Positions 17,671-28,225 of a DNA stretch of 58,278 bases are shown here, one piece after another (position 1 is the stretch's first letter; every line of letters starts with the position of its first letter). The translations under genes and the position numbers were made by a program. The notes below the pieces were generated by a model, which saw only the letters and a list, made by a program, of their open reading frames with translations, was not told the origin of the DNA and did no database searches. Source of the DNA: Methylotenera oryzisoli (GTDB taxonomy: Bacteria; Pseudomonadota; Gammaproteobacteria; Burkholderiales; Methylophilaceae). The stretch covers positions 1 to 58,278 of the forward strand of contig CAMDXI010000006.1 in assembly GCA_945878695.1 (NCBI GenBank). Reading direction: 5' to 3'.

Positions 17671-18576
17671 ATGAAAAAACTGATACTGGCTAGTTTGTTA
17701 ATTGTCACCGCGGGATTGGCTGCGCAAGGTCACGCGGCCTTGTTTGATGACAAGGAGGCGCGCAAGAAAATTTTAGAGTTGGAAGCCACCACAACGACTC
17801 AGCATCAGGCTGCGCAAGCGGACTTGGCGACGTTGAAGAAAACCCAGCAAGTCATAGAACAACGCTTGGCGGAAATTGAGGCGATCACCAAAGGCCAAGG
17901 CTTGCTGGACATGCAAAATCAAATTGAGGGGCTCAAGCAAGAAGTGGCCAAACTAAAGGGGGAGCTTGAGTTGGCCAGCCACAATGTTAACCTCACGCAG
18001 CAAAGGCAAAAAGATTTATACGGCGATGCCGACGCACGTTTGCGTAAGTTGGAGCAAGGTCAGCCTGGGGCTAACGCCAGTGCCAACCCCAATCCGGTGG
18101 CGGTAGTGGAAGCACCGCTGGCCAGTGTAGCTGCCCCTGCTGCCCCGGTTACCGCTGCGCCTGTGGCGAGCACGCCTGAGCCAGCAAAGAATAGCCAAGA
18201 GTACCAATTGTTAGAGTTGGCGCATGGCTTGGCTAAGGAAGCAAAATACAAAGATGCGTTTAATGCTTACGACAAATTTTTAAAAGATTACCCCAATAGC
18301 GCTTACGCCCCGGATGCCATGTACGGATTGGGCTACGCGCAATTTGCATTAAAAAATTACAAATCGGCCATGGCCACCCAGCAGAAATTGTTGGACGCCC
18401 ATCCGGAAAGTCCAAGAGCGGCGGACGCGTTATTTAATATGGCCAACAGCCAGTTTCAATTGGGCATGGTGCCGGCCGCGAAAAAAACCTTGCGTGATTT
18501 ATTGGCCAAGTACCCAAACAGTGAGGTCATTCCGGCTGCACAAAAACGCTTGAAAGCCTTGGACGCGATCAAATAG
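17671..18576 (+). CDS. cpoB: cell division coordinator CpoB (YbgF)
   Basis: A 301-aa periplasmic protein. The signal peptide is about 1-22 (ending QGHA). The N-terminal trimerising coiled coil is about 30-120. An Ala/Pro/Val linker (about 130-170) leads to C-terminal TPR repeats (about 175-300), with AYAPDAMYGLGYAQFALKNY and RAADALFNMANSQFQLG. It closes the ybgC-tolQRAB-pal-cpoB cluster. CpoB coordinates PBP1B activity with Tol in E. coli. It ends 1 nt before the convergent xth stop, with no terminator between. Confidence 0.92.
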   Translation: MKKLILASLLIVTAGLAAQGHAALFDDKEARKKILELEATTTTQHQAAQADLATLKKTQQVIEQRLAEIEAITKGQGLLDMQNQIEGLKQEVAKLKGELELASHNVNLTQQRQKDLYGDADARLRKLEQGQPGANASANPNPVAVVEAPLASVAAPAAPVTAAPVASTPEPAKNSQEYQLLELAHGLAKEAKYKDAFNAYDKFLKDYPNSAYAPDAMYGLGYAQFALKNYKSAMATQQKLLDAHPESPRAADALFNMANSQFQLGMVPAAKKTLRDLLAKYPNSEVIPAAQKRLKALDAIK

Positions 18577-18577
18577 C

Positions 18578-19366
18578 CTAATTGGCGTAGTCGATAATTA
18601 ACGGCGCGTGATCGCTAAAGCGCTGCTCTTTGTAGATGCTGGCCTCGCTTGCCTTAGCCGCGGTGGCAGGGGTGGCAATTTGGTAGTCTATGCGCCAGCC
18701 GACATTTTTCGCCCAAGCCTGACCGCGATTACTCCACCAGGTGTAGCACTCGTCTGTGGTTTCTGGGTGTAATGTGCGGTAGACATCGACCCAGCCCACT
18801 TGATCAAACAGCGTGCTTAACCAAGCCCGTTCTTCGGGTAAGAAGCCGGAATTCTTTTTATTGCCTTTGTAATTTTTCAGATCCACTTCATTGTGGGCGA
18901 TGTTCCAGTCGCCGCAAATCACTACTTCACGGCCACTTTTAATCAAGGCTTGCATGTGCAACATAAAGCGCGCCATCACGCTGAATTTAAAGGCCTGCCG
19001 CTCTTCGCCACTGGAGCCCGATGGCAAATACAGCGACACCACGCTTAGCTTGCCAAATTGGCATTCGATGTAGCGGCCTTCGCTGTCTATGTCGGTCACA
19101 TCTTGGTTGCTGCCACCCAAGCCGATGATGACGGCGTCCGGTTTTTTCTTTGAGTAGATGCCGACGCCGCTGTAGCCTTTTTTCTCGGCGTAATGAAAGT
19201 GCCCGACATAGCCATCAGGGCTAAGCATCTCTGCCGTCATGTCTTCGGCTTGGGCTTTGAGTTCCTGTAAGCAGACGATGTCAGCGGACTGGGTTTTTAA
19301 CCAGCTCAGCACGCCTTTATTTGTAGCAGAACGTATGCCGTTTAGGTTTAGCGATATAATCTTCAA
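18578..19366 (-). CDS. xth: exodeoxyribonuclease III / AP endonuclease
   Basis: A 262-aa EEP-family nuclease of base-excision repair. It starts MKIISLNLNGIRSA. Catalytic Glu35 lies in CLQELKAQ, with GDWNIAHNEVD holding the Asp/Asn pair, and the C-terminal SDHAPLIIDY contains the Asp-His dyad. Length and order match XthA/ExoA. It is divergent from pyrE with a 35-nt gap. Confidence 0.94.
   Translation of the reverse strand: MKIISLNLNGIRSATNKGVLSWLKTQSADIVCLQELKAQAEDMTAEMLSPDGYVGHFHYAEKKGYSGVGIYSKKKPDAVIIGLGGSNQDVTDIDSEGRYIECQFGKLSVVSLYLPSGSSGEERQAFKFSVMARFMLHMQALIKSGREVVICGDWNIAHNEVDLKNYKGNKKNSGFLPEERAWLSTLFDQVGWVDVYRTLHPETTDECYTWWSNRGQAWAKNVGWRIDYQIATPATAAKASEASIYKEQRFSDHAPLIIDYAN
19355..19360 (+). 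promoter_or_regulatory. -10 box (TATAAT) for pyrE
   Basis: A perfect TATAAT, overlapping the beginning of the xth coding sequence on the other strand, 41 nt before the pyrE ATG. The -35 region is poor. Confidence 0.4.
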
Positions 19367-19401
19367 AACTTCATCCTTAAATTAATACGATTAGAGTAAC
19401 C

Positions 19402-20085
19402 ATGACATTGCAGCCCAACAAAGTCACCACCAATGCAGCGGCGTCTGCTCAAGTAAGCCAAGATTTTATCGCATTTGCCCTAGAAAAAGAGGTATTGCGT
19501 TTCGGTGAATTTACAACCAAAGCCGGTCGCCTCAGCCCGTATTTTTTTAATGCTGGTTTGTTTAATGATGGTGTCAGCTTGATGAAGTTGGGTGAGTTCT
19601 ATGCCGCAGCAATTGATCATTCCGGCATCCAGTTTGATATGTTATTTGGCCCCGCTTATAAGGGCATTACCTTGGCGGCCAGTATCGCCATTGCTTTTGC
19701 CAAACAAGGCCGTAATGTGCCGTATGCCTACAACCGTAAGGAAGCCAAAGACCATGGCGAGGGCGGTACCATAGTCGGCAGCCCTTTGCAAGGCCGCGTG
19801 CTTATCATTGATGACGTGATTTCTGCCGGCACCTCGGTGCGCGAGTCGGTGGCGTTGATTGCTGCTAATGGGGCAAGTGCTTGCGGTGTTGCCATAGCCA
19901 TAGACCGGCAAGAAAAAGGCTTAGGCGAGTTGTCCGCCGTGCAAGAAGTGATCGCCAACAATCAAATCCCAGTGTGTGCCATCGCCAATCTGAGCGATTT
20001 GATGCGCTACCTAGCCGGCCATCAAGCCTTGGCTGAACACCTGCAAGCGGTGAGCGCCTACAGGCAGCAATTCGGCGTAAATTAA
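19402..20085 (+). CDS. pyrE: orotate phosphoribosyltransferase
   Basis: Makes OMP from orotate and PRPP in pyrimidine synthesis; 227 aa. The PRPP-binding motif is [18 protein letters not shown] (about 133-150). [21 protein letters not shown] near residue 32 is the family N-terminal signature, and [13 protein letters not shown] is the catalytic loop with the conserved Lys. The first ~18 residues are a variable extension. It is convergent with gatB. Confidence 0.95.
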   Translation: MTLQPNKVTTNAAASAQVSQDFIAFALEKEVLRFGEFTTKAGRLSPYFFNAGLFNDGVSLMKLGEFYAAAIDHSGIQFDMLFGPAYKGITLAASIAIAFAKQGRNVPYAYNRKEAKDHGEGGTIVGSPLQGRVLIIDDVISAGTSVRESVALIAANGASACGVAIAIDRQEKGLGELSAVQEVIANNQIPVCAIANLSDLMRYLAGHQALAEHLQAVSAYRQQFGVN

Positions 20086-20098
20086 CTTAAGGACTGAC

Positions 20099-21547
20099 TT
20101 AAGCCTGCAGTTTTTTCTTAAGGATGTCGTTCACTTGCGCTGGGTTGGCCTTGCCTTTTGAGGCTTTCATGGCTTGACCTACCAAGGCATTAAAGGCCTT
20201 TTCTTTTCCTGCTTTAAACTCCTCCACCATGGCTGCATTGGCCGCCAAAACCTCGTCTATGATGGCTTCGATGGCACCGCTGTCGGACTCTTGTTTTAAA
20301 CCTTTAGCGGCAATGATGCTGTCTACTTCGCCTTCACCCTGCCACATGGCATCAAACACCTGTTTGGCGGCATTGTTTGATATGGTGCCATCGCTGATGC
20401 GTTTGAGTAATTGGGCTAATTGTTGCGCGCTAATCGGGCTGCTGCTTAGGTCTTTATCTTCGCTGTTTAGTTTGGCACTTAAGCTGCCCATGACCCAGTT
20501 GGCGGTTTGTTTTGGCTCGGCCCCGGCATCAATCGCCGCCATAAAGTAGTCGGCTAATTCACGACTGGCGGTGAGGCTGCTGGCATCGTAACTGGATAAA
20601 GCAAATTTCGCTTCTAAACGGGCTTTCATGGCGGCAGGCAATTCTGGCATATCGGCCTGCACGCGCGCCTTGTCTTGCTCGCTAATAACCAAAGGCAATA
20701 AATCCGGATCGGGGAAATAGCGGTAGTCGTTGGCTTCTTCCTTGCTGCGCATGGCACGCGTTTCACCGGTATCGGGGTTAAATAATACCGTGGCTTGCTG
20801 TATCTTGCCGCCGTCTTCTAAGGTTTCAATTTGCCAGCGCGTTTCGTATTCGATGGCTTGCGTCATGAATTTAAACGAGTTGAGGTTTTTAATCTCACGG
20901 CGTGTGCCCAGTTTGTCTGAGCCTTTGGGGCGGACTGACACGTTAACATCGCAACGGAAGCTGCCCTCTTGCATATTGCCATCGCAGATGCCTATCCATT
21001 GCACCAACTCATGCAATTTTTTGGCGTAAGCCACGGCTTCAGCAGCCGAACGCATGTCCGGTTCGGTAACGATTTCTAACAAAGGTGTCCCGGCGCGGTT
21101 TAAGTCTATGCCGCTCATGCCTTCGACGGCACCGTGCACGGATTTGCCGGCGTCTTCCTCTAAATGGGCGCGGGTGATGTTCACCACTTTTTCGTAGGCG
21201 GATTGTTTGCCCGCGGCCGGCACTTGTATGGTGATGGCGCCTTTACCGACTACTGGCAGTTCAAACTGACTGATTTGGTAGCCCTTGGGTAAGTCTGGGT
21301 AAAAATAGTTTTTACGCGCAAACACCGAGCGCGGGGCAATCTCAGCGTTAATCGCTAGGCCAAATTTAATCGCACAGTGCACGGCTTGTTTGTTTAACAC
21401 GGGCAACACGCCGGGCAGCGCCAGGCTCACTTCGCAGGCTTGGGTATTCGGCTCGGCCCCGTATTTAACCGATGCGCCGGAAAAAATTTTACTGACTGTT
21501 TGCAGTTGGGTATGTGTTTCCAACCCAATAACGACTTCCCATTCCAT
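20099..21547 (-). CDS. gatB: aspartyl/glutamyl-tRNA amidotransferase subunit B
   Basis: A 482-aa kinase/tRNA-binding subunit of GatCAB. It starts [15 protein letters not shown]; an upstream in-frame ATG exists inside gatA but is not needed. The catalytic cradle has the conserved [15 protein letters not shown] and the zinc-region [13 protein letters not shown]. The C-terminal helical and YqeY-like domains end in [14 protein letters not shown]. The start overlaps the gatA stop by one base. It phosphorylates Asp-tRNA-Asn or Glu-tRNA-Gln for transamidation. Confidence 0.95.
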   Translation of the reverse strand: MEWEVVIGLETHTQLQTVSKIFSGASVKYGAEPNTQACEVSLALPGVLPVLNKQAVHCAIKFGLAINAEIAPRSVFARKNYFYPDLPKGYQISQFELPVVGKGAITIQVPAAGKQSAYEKVVNITRAHLEEDAGKSVHGAVEGMSGIDLNRAGTPLLEIVTEPDMRSAAEAVAYAKKLHELVQWIGICDGNMQEGSFRCDVNVSVRPKGSDKLGTRREIKNLNSFKFMTQAIEYETRWQIETLEDGGKIQQATVLFNPDTGETRAMRSKEEANDYRYFPDPDLLPLVISEQDKARVQADMPELPAAMKARLEAKFALSSYDASSLTASRELADYFMAAIDAGAEPKQTANWVMGSLSAKLNSEDKDLSSSPISAQQLAQLLKRISDGTISNNAAKQVFDAMWQGEGEVDSIIAAKGLKQESDSGAIEAIIDEVLAANAAMVEEFKAGKEKAFNALVGQAMKASKGKANPAQVNDILKKKLQA

Positions 21548-23040
21548 TATGCTTTTCCTTCGGGCAAGTTGGGTGCAAGCGTGTGCCAATCGGTGACTTG
21601 CTGGTACTGATGGGCCACGTTTAACATGCGCGCTTCATCAAAATAATTACCGATAATTTGCAGGCCTACCGGCAAGGCTGGGCCATCTTGGCTGGGGGCA
21701 AAGCCAGCCGGCACACTCATGCCTGGCAAGCCGGCTAAGTTGGTGGAGATGGTGTAGATGTCTTGTAAATACATGGCCACCGGGTCGTCTACTTTCTCGC
21801 CGGCTTTAAACGCCGTGGACGGCGCAGCCGGGCCCATGATGACGTCGCATTGTTTGAATGCCTCGACAAAGTCTTGGGCAATCAGTCGGCGAATTTGTTG
21901 GGCTTTTAAATAGTAGGCGTCGTAATAGCCGGCGCTTAGCACGTAGGTGCCAATTAAGATGCGGCGTTTCACTTCGGCGCCAAAACCTTCGGCGCGGCTC
22001 TTGCAATACATGTCCATCAGGTCGGTGTATTCGGCTGCGCGGTGGCCGTAGCGCACGCCGTCGTAGCGCGATAAATTGCTGGAGGCTTCAGCCGGCGCCA
22101 GCACGTAGTAAACCGGGATGGATAAACCGGTGTTGGGTAGGGAAATGTTGACGATTTCTGCACCCAATTTTTTGTATTCGGCGATGGCGTTTTCTATCAC
22201 TTGGCCGACCTCGGCGGACAAGCCCTCGGCAAAAAACTCTTTAGGTAAGCCTATTTTTAAACCGGCCAGCGGTTTAGCTAAATCGCGGCAGTAATCTTCT
22301 TTTGCGCGGTCTAAGCTGGTGGAATCGCGTTCGTCAAAACCGGCCATGACGTTCATCATCAAGGCACAATCTTCTGCGCTCTTGGCCATCGGGCCGGCTT
22401 GGTCTAAGGATGAGGCAAAGGCGATCATGCCAAAGCGCGACACCACACCGTAAGTCGGTTTCAACCCGGTAAAGCCACACAAGGAGGCCGGTTGGCGTAT
22501 CGATCCGCCGGTGTCGGTGCCGGTGGCTGCCGCACACAACCTGGCTGCAACCGCAGCCGCACTGCCGCCACTGCTGCCGCCGGGCACGCGATCGTAGCTC
22601 CAAGGGTTTTTTACGCCACCAAAGTAGCTGGTTTCGTTGGACGAGCCCATGGCAAATTCATCCATATTGGTCTTGCCTAAGTTCACCGCACCGGCCGCAT
22701 TAAATTGGCTGATGACATGAGCGTCATAGGGAGCAACAAAGTTAGCCAGCATTTTAGAGCCGCAGGTGGTAGGCCAGCCTTCGGCGCAAAAAATATCTTT
22801 TTGGGCGATGGGGATGCCGGTTAAGGGTGCGGCTGAACCGGCCGCAATGCGCGCGTCAGCGGCGCGGGCTTGCGCCAGTGTTTTATCTTCATCCAAGGCA
22901 ATGTAGGCATTGATGCAGGGGTTGTATTGCTTAATGCGCTGCAAAAATGCCTGGGTCAATTCCAGACTGGAGATTTGCTTGCTTTGCAAAAGTTGGGCGT
23001 AACCTTTTAGGCTGCCGTTGCTTAATTCGTTGTTGGCCAT
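21547..23040 (-). CDS. gatA: aspartyl/glutamyl-tRNA amidotransferase subunit A
   Basis: A 497-aa amidase-signature glutaminase that releases ammonia for GatB. Catalytic Lys81 lies in PIAQKDIFC. The Ser-rich signature [14 protein letters not shown] followed by [13 protein letters not shown] provides the cis-Ser and nucleophile Ser. Length is normal. It lies 2 nt after gatC and overlaps gatB. Confidence 0.96.
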   Translation of the reverse strand: MANNELSNGSLKGYAQLLQSKQISSLELTQAFLQRIKQYNPCINAYIALDEDKTLAQARAADARIAAGSAAPLTGIPIAQKDIFCAEGWPTTCGSKMLANFVAPYDAHVISQFNAAGAVNLGKTNMDEFAMGSSNETSYFGGVKNPWSYDRVPGGSSGGSAAAVAARLCAAATGTDTGGSIRQPASLCGFTGLKPTYGVVSRFGMIAFASSLDQAGPMAKSAEDCALMMNVMAGFDERDSTSLDRAKEDYCRDLAKPLAGLKIGLPKEFFAEGLSAEVGQVIENAIAEYKKLGAEIVNISLPNTGLSIPVYYVLAPAEASSNLSRYDGVRYGHRAAEYTDLMDMYCKSRAEGFGAEVKRRILIGTYVLSAGYYDAYYLKAQQIRRLIAQDFVEAFKQCDVIMGPAAPSTAFKAGEKVDDPVAMYLQDIYTISTNLAGLPGMSVPAGFAPSQDGPALPVGLQIIGNYFDEARMLNVAHQYQQVTDWHTLAPNLPEGKA

Positions 23041-23042
23041 GA

Positions 23043-23357
23043 TTATTCGATTACTTTAGGAACGAGGTATAAACCACCGGCTACGGCGAGCTCTTGCGAG
23101 CCATTGCCTAAAATCGGTGCATTTTTTTGGAATTCATCGCGTAAATTGGTTTTGCTGACGACGTCATCGCGTAAGCGTTGGCTTAAGTCTTGGGCGTGCG
23201 ACATGGGGACTATGCCGCTGGTATCGACCGCTTGCATTTGTTCAATTAAAGCCAATATGCCACTTAGTTTGTTTAAGGTGGCGTTGGCATCGTTTTCATT
23301 GATTTCGATGCGCGCCAAATGCGCCACTTTTTTGATGTCTTCTATGCTTAATGCCAT
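23043..23357 (-). CDS. gatC: aspartyl/glutamyl-tRNA amidotransferase subunit C
   Basis: A 104-aa chaperone-like linker subunit of GatCAB. It starts [19 protein letters not shown], with the conserved [16 protein letters not shown] belt that wraps between A and B. First gene of gatC-gatA-gatB, transcribed divergently from mreB. Confidence 0.94.
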   Translation of the reverse strand: MALSIEDIKKVAHLARIEINENDANATLNKLSGILALIEQMQAVDTSGIVPMSHAQDLSQRLRDDVVSKTNLRDEFQKNAPILGNGSQELAVAGGLYLVPKVIE

Positions 23358-23548
23358 GCTTCAAGTATCCAAAATTTAAACGGTGCAAGAACTGCGTGCG
23401 CCTTAGTTTTTGCTTTTATGACGGGGTTTAGATGCTGCCTAGTGTTAAAACCGTAGCTAGCTATATTAGCTAATGCTAAACGCGGCTATTTATCGGCGCT
23501 TATTTGCAATTAAGTTGCCATTGCATCTTAATTTTCAACACGATATGC

Positions 23549-23559
23549 GGTATTATACC
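23549..23559. promoter_or_regulatory. palindromic divergent promoter core (gatC / mreB)
   Basis: GGTAT-T-ATACC: on the minus strand it reads TATAAT (23557-23552), on the plus strand TATTAT (23551-23556). It sits in the 285-nt divergent gap, 195 nt upstream of gatC and 84 nt upstream of mreB. Minus-strand TTTAGG, 17 nt upstream, is a weak -35. I see no other gene or RNA in 23358-23642. Confidence 0.4.
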
Positions 23560-23579
23560 TTGATTTTACGGGCGCCTAA

Positions 23580-24686
<1,107 letters not shown>

Positions 24687-24735
24687 GCCTAGCATTTAGG
24701 CTGTTTTAGCTTTTTGTCCGTACCCAGTTAGTCCA

Positions 24736-24765
24736 GTATAGGCCGCCTAGTCGGCCTATACTTTT
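24736..24765 (+). terminator. hairpin with T run between mreB and mreC
   Basis: A perfect 10-bp stem GTATAGGCCG (24736-24745) and CGGCCTATAC (24752-24761), 6-nt loop, then TTTT. A weaker hairpin GCCTA-GCATT-TAGGC followed by T-rich sequence lies at 24687-24715. Probably a partial terminator that lowers mreC-and-downstream expression relative to mreB. Confidence 0.75.
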
Positions 24766-24798
24766 ACTCAGTTTAGAGAGACTCACCACTCAACACTA

Positions 24799-25785
24799 AT
24801 GGCGCGCCATTTATACAATAAGATAGAGCAACAGCAAGCCCCGGCATTTTTTGTGCGTGGCCCTAGCCCGTTTGCCCGCTTGGCTTTTTTCTCCGTTTTA
24901 TCCCTGGCCTTGATGGCATCCGACAGCCGTCTGCAGTATTTGGCTAGCATGCGACAAAGTTTGCAAACCTTGTTGCACCCCCTGCAGTTATTGGCCAATG
25001 CCCCCTCGCAGCTTTATCTGAGTACCACTGAGTATTTTTCCACGCACGACACCTTGCTCAGTGAAAATCAGCAATTAAAAAAGCGTGATTTAATGCAATC
25101 CATCGCTTTGCAAAAGCTCAATTTATTGGCGGTCGAGAATGCCCATATGCGTGTGCTGTTAGCGGCGCAAGCTGCGCTCAAAGAAAGCAGTGTGGCGGCT
25201 GAAATTATGCACGTTGGGCGCGACCCGTTTACTAGAAAAGTCCTAATTAATCGTGGTCAAAATCACAAAATCTTGCCTGGCATGGCCGTGGTGGATGCGG
25301 CTGGTGTGATAGGGCAGGTGACCCGGGTTTACCCATTAAGCAGCGAGGTGACGCTCATCACCGACACTTCTTTAGCCATGCCCGTGCAAATTGAGCGCAA
25401 TGGCTTGCGTGCTATTGCCTTTGGTCATGGTCGTGATAGCACGGTGGATTTGCCTTATTTGCCGGCCAATGTGGACATCAAGCGTGGTGACCGATTGGTC
25501 ACCTCAGGCATCGATGGGGTTTACCCAGCCGGCTTGGCCGTGGCGACCGTTAGGCAGATTGTCAGCGCCGCGGACACGCCTTTTGCGCGCATAGTATGCG
25601 AGCCAGCCGGAGGGGTGGAGAACCACAGGCAGGTGCTGGTTGTGAGCAGGCCGCAGTTAGGCAGCATTAACACGCCTAGCTTAACGCAACCCGTGAAGTT
25701 AGGGTTGACCCAAGCCACGCCGGCCGATAAGAAGCAAAGCATGCCAAATAAGTTAGCTAAGCCGAGTGATGCCCATGCCCGTTAA
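24799..25785 (+). CDS. mreC: rod shape-determining protein MreC
   Basis: A 328-aa bitopic inner-membrane scaffold of the elongasome. A cytoplasmic N-terminus is followed by one transmembrane segment (about 27-45), a coiled coil (about 80-120) and a two-barrel periplasmic domain with INRGQNHKILPGMAVVDAAGVIGQV and GDRLVTSGIDGVYPAGL. The C-terminal ~50 residues are a low-complexity tail. The final bases overlap mreD. Confidence 0.94.
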   Translation: MARHLYNKIEQQQAPAFFVRGPSPFARLAFFSVLSLALMASDSRLQYLASMRQSLQTLLHPLQLLANAPSQLYLSTTEYFSTHDTLLSENQQLKKRDLMQSIALQKLNLLAVENAHMRVLLAAQAALKESSVAAEIMHVGRDPFTRKVLINRGQNHKILPGMAVVDAAGVIGQVTRVYPLSSEVTLITDTSLAMPVQIERNGLRAIAFGHGRDSTVDLPYLPANVDIKRGDRLVTSGIDGVYPAGLAVATVRQIVSAADTPFARIVCEPAGGVENHRQVLVVSRPQLGSINTPSLTQPVKLGLTQATPADKKQSMPNKLAKPSDAHAR

Positions 25786-26254
25786 TAAACTAAAAACCCT
25801 GTACTTTTCGGTGTTGTTGGCCTTTGTAAGCTTGCTTTTGCCCTGGTCGCAAGTCGCCCTGTTAGTGCGCCCTGATTTCATGTTGTTGGTGCTGATTTTT
25901 TGGTTAATACGCGCGCCCAATCTTTGTAATGTCGGCACCGCTTGGATGCTAGGCTTATTGGTGGATTTGACAGCCGGCATGGTGTTTGGTCAATATGCCT
26001 TGGCCTACACGGTTACGGCTTTTTTTGCTGTGACTTATCAGCGCCGTTTGGTTTTGTTTACTGGCATGCAGCAATTGCTATACGTGTTCTCTTTGTTGCT
26101 TATTTCGCAAGTCATGCTGCTCATCATTAAAACCTTCGCTGGTGCGCAGTTTATCGGCTGGTTGTACTTTCTCCCCAGCTTAAGCGGCGTGTTGTTGTGG
26201 TTGCTAGCGATGGGCTTAGGCTTGAACACGGGTGGGCGCGGTCGTGCCAAGTAG
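25769..26254 (+). CDS. mreD: rod shape-determining protein MreD
   Basis: A polytopic inner-membrane protein of about 161 aa with five or so hydrophobic helices. Conserved pieces are RPDFMLLVLIFWLIRAP and GLLVDLTAGMVFGQYALAY. It overlaps the mreC end by 17 nt if started at ATG 25769; ATG 25775 is almost equally good. Confidence 0.92.
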   Translation: MPMPVNKLKTLYFSVLLAFVSLLLPWSQVALLVRPDFMLLVLIFWLIRAPNLCNVGTAWMLGLLVDLTAGMVFGQYALAYTVTAFFAVTYQRRLVLFTGMQQLLYVFSLLLISQVMLLIIKTFAGAQFIGWLYFLPSLSGVLLWLLAMGLGLNTGGRGRAK

Positions 26255-26299
26255 CCTGTTAATTAGTCGGGTGCATGGCCAGCAAATGGGTGCTTAAGC

Positions 26300-28225
26300 G
26301 TGCTTAGGGAAGTTAAAAATCCGCAACACGAGCAGTATTACTTTAGGCTGCGTTTAGGCTTCATGGCTTTTTTCGTGATGTCGCTGTTTGGCTTGTTGGC
26401 TTTACGCTTCATTTACCTGCAAATCACCCAATACACCCATTACCAGACCCTAGCGGAAAACAACCGCATCTCCATGGTGCCTATCGTGCCTAATCGCGGC
26501 TTGATACTGGATAAAAATGGCGTGGTGCTGGCGCATAATTTTTTCGTCTACACCTTGGAAATCACGCCTTCAAAAGCAGGCAACCTAAAAACCACGATTG
26601 CTGAATTGGGCCAATTGCTGCAAATCAGTAAAGCCGACATCAAGCGCTTTGCTAAATTAAAAAGCGAAAGCCGCAATTTTGAGAGCATCCCGATACGCAC
26701 TCACCTAAATGAAATTGAAGCAGCCCATTTTGCCGTCAACCATTATCGCTTTCCCGGGGTGGCAATTAAATCTCGCTTATACCGCCATTACCCCTTGGGT
26801 AAATTTGGCGCGCACATGATAGGTTACATTGGTCGCATCAACAGCAAAGATTTAGTCGCGCTGGAAAAATCCGGCGACTTGTCTAATTACAAGGGTTCCT
26901 ATCACATAGGCAAAAGCGGCGTGGAGCAGTTTTATGAAACGCAGTTGCATGGTCAGACCGGCTTTGAGCAAGTGGAAACCGATGCCGATGGTCACGCTGT
27001 TCGGGTCATCGCCAGATCGGCTCCGGTGCCGGGGACCAATCTGGTCTTGTCGGTGGACAGCAAGTTGCAGGAAATTGCCGAGACCGCTTTTGGCAATCGA
27101 CGTGGCGCCTTGGTGGCGATTAATCCAAAAACCGGTGCGGTATTGAGCTACGTCAGTCAGCCCGGTTTTGATCCAAACTTGTTTGTCGATGGCATCGATG
27201 TGGACAATTGGAAATGGCTCAATGAGTCACTGGATAAGCCATTGGTCAACCGTCCGATACGCGGCATTTACCCACCGGGCTCGACCTTCAAGCCTTTTGT
27301 TGCCATGGCTGGCTTGGAAAATGCTAAACGCTTACCGCCTTATCGCATCAGTGATCCCGGTTTTTATTCATTGGCCAATAGTCGTCACCGTTATCGGGAT
27401 TGGAAGCCGGACGGCCATGGCATGGTGGACATGCAAAAAGCCATTACCGTTTCTTGCGACACCTTTTTTTATGGCTTGGCTTTGGATTTAGGCATAGTCA
27501 GGCTGACCGATTTTGTTCGTCACTTTGGCTTTGGCGCTAAATCGGGCATAGACATCCGCGGTGAAAACGCCGGTTTGTTACCCACCCCTGAGTGGAAAAT
27601 GCGCCGTTTTAAACAGCCTTGGTACCAAGGTGAAACGGTGATAGTCGGCATAGGTCAAGGCTATACCTTGGTGACACCCATGCAGTTGGCGCAAGCCACC
27701 GCCACCTTGGCCAATAATGGCGTGGCCATGCGACCGCATACGGTGGTGGCGATGCAATCGCCGGCGACCGGCCGCACGGTTAATGTGGCCCCGGTGGTGC
27801 AAGATCGCATCCCCTTGAAAGCAGAAAACATAGCCATCGTTAAGCAAGGCATGATGGACGTTACCTTGCCTGGCGGCACGGCCGCCAGCGTCGGGGCCAA
27901 TGCCGGCTACAGCATTGCGGCAAAAACCGGTACGGCGCAGGTGATAGGCATTAAACAAAATGCCAAATACGATAGCAGCAGCATCAATGAGCGGCATAGA
28001 GACCATGCCTTATTCATTGCCTATGCACCGGCCGACAACCCCACTATAGCCATGGCGGTCATTGTGGAAAACGGCGGGCACGGCGGCTCGGCAGCTGGCC
28101 CCATCGCCAGAAAAGTCATGGATTATTACCTGTTAGGCAAGTCGCCAAACGAGCCGGCTGTTAAGCCTACTAAGGCTAAAGCGGTTCAGCCTGCGGGTCA
28201 CAACGAAAGCGCACACGATGAATAA
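26300..28225 (+). CDS. mrdA: penicillin-binding protein 2 (elongasome transpeptidase)
   Basis: A 641-aa class B PBP. One N-terminal transmembrane helix (about 17-38), then the pedestal domain (NRGLILDKNGVVLA), then the transpeptidase. Active-site Ser328 is in S-T-F-K (328-331), the second motif is S385-C-D387, which is normal for PBP2, and K542-T-G544 is third. It starts at GTG 26300; GGGAAG lies inside the gene, so the ribosome-binding site is weak. The C-terminal Lys/Pro/Ala tail is unconserved. It overlaps rodA by 8 nt. Target of amdinocillin in enterics. Confidence 0.95.
   Translation: MLREVKNPQHEQYYFRLRLGFMAFFVMSLFGLLALRFIYLQITQYTHYQTLAENNRISMVPIVPNRGLILDKNGVVLAHNFFVYTLEITPSKAGNLKTTIAELGQLLQISKADIKRFAKLKSESRNFESIPIRTHLNEIEAAHFAVNHYRFPGVAIKSRLYRHYPLGKFGAHMIGYIGRINSKDLVALEKSGDLSNYKGSYHIGKSGVEQFYETQLHGQTGFEQVETDADGHAVRVIARSAPVPGTNLVLSVDSKLQEIAETAFGNRRGALVAINPKTGAVLSYVSQPGFDPNLFVDGIDVDNWKWLNESLDKPLVNRPIRGIYPPGSTFKPFVAMAGLENAKRLPPYRISDPGFYSLANSRHRYRDWKPDGHGMVDMQKAITVSCDTFFYGLALDLGIVRLTDFVRHFGFGAKSGIDIRGENAGLLPTPEWKMRRFKQPWYQGETVIVGIGQGYTLVTPMQLAQATATLANNGVAMRPHTVVAMQSPATGRTVNVAPVVQDRIPLKAENIAIVKQGMMDVTLPGGTAASVGANAGYSIAAKTGTAQVIGIKQNAKYDSSSINERHRDHALFIAYAPADNPTIAMAVIVENGGHGGSAAGPIARKVMDYYLLGKSPNEPAVKPTKAKAVQPAGHNESAHDE

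Noticed and set aside
20086-20103. CTTAAG-N6-CTTAAG as a terminator between pyrE and gatB
   Set aside because: Six AT-rich base pairs with no adjacent T run, and it overlaps the gatB stop; too weak to call.
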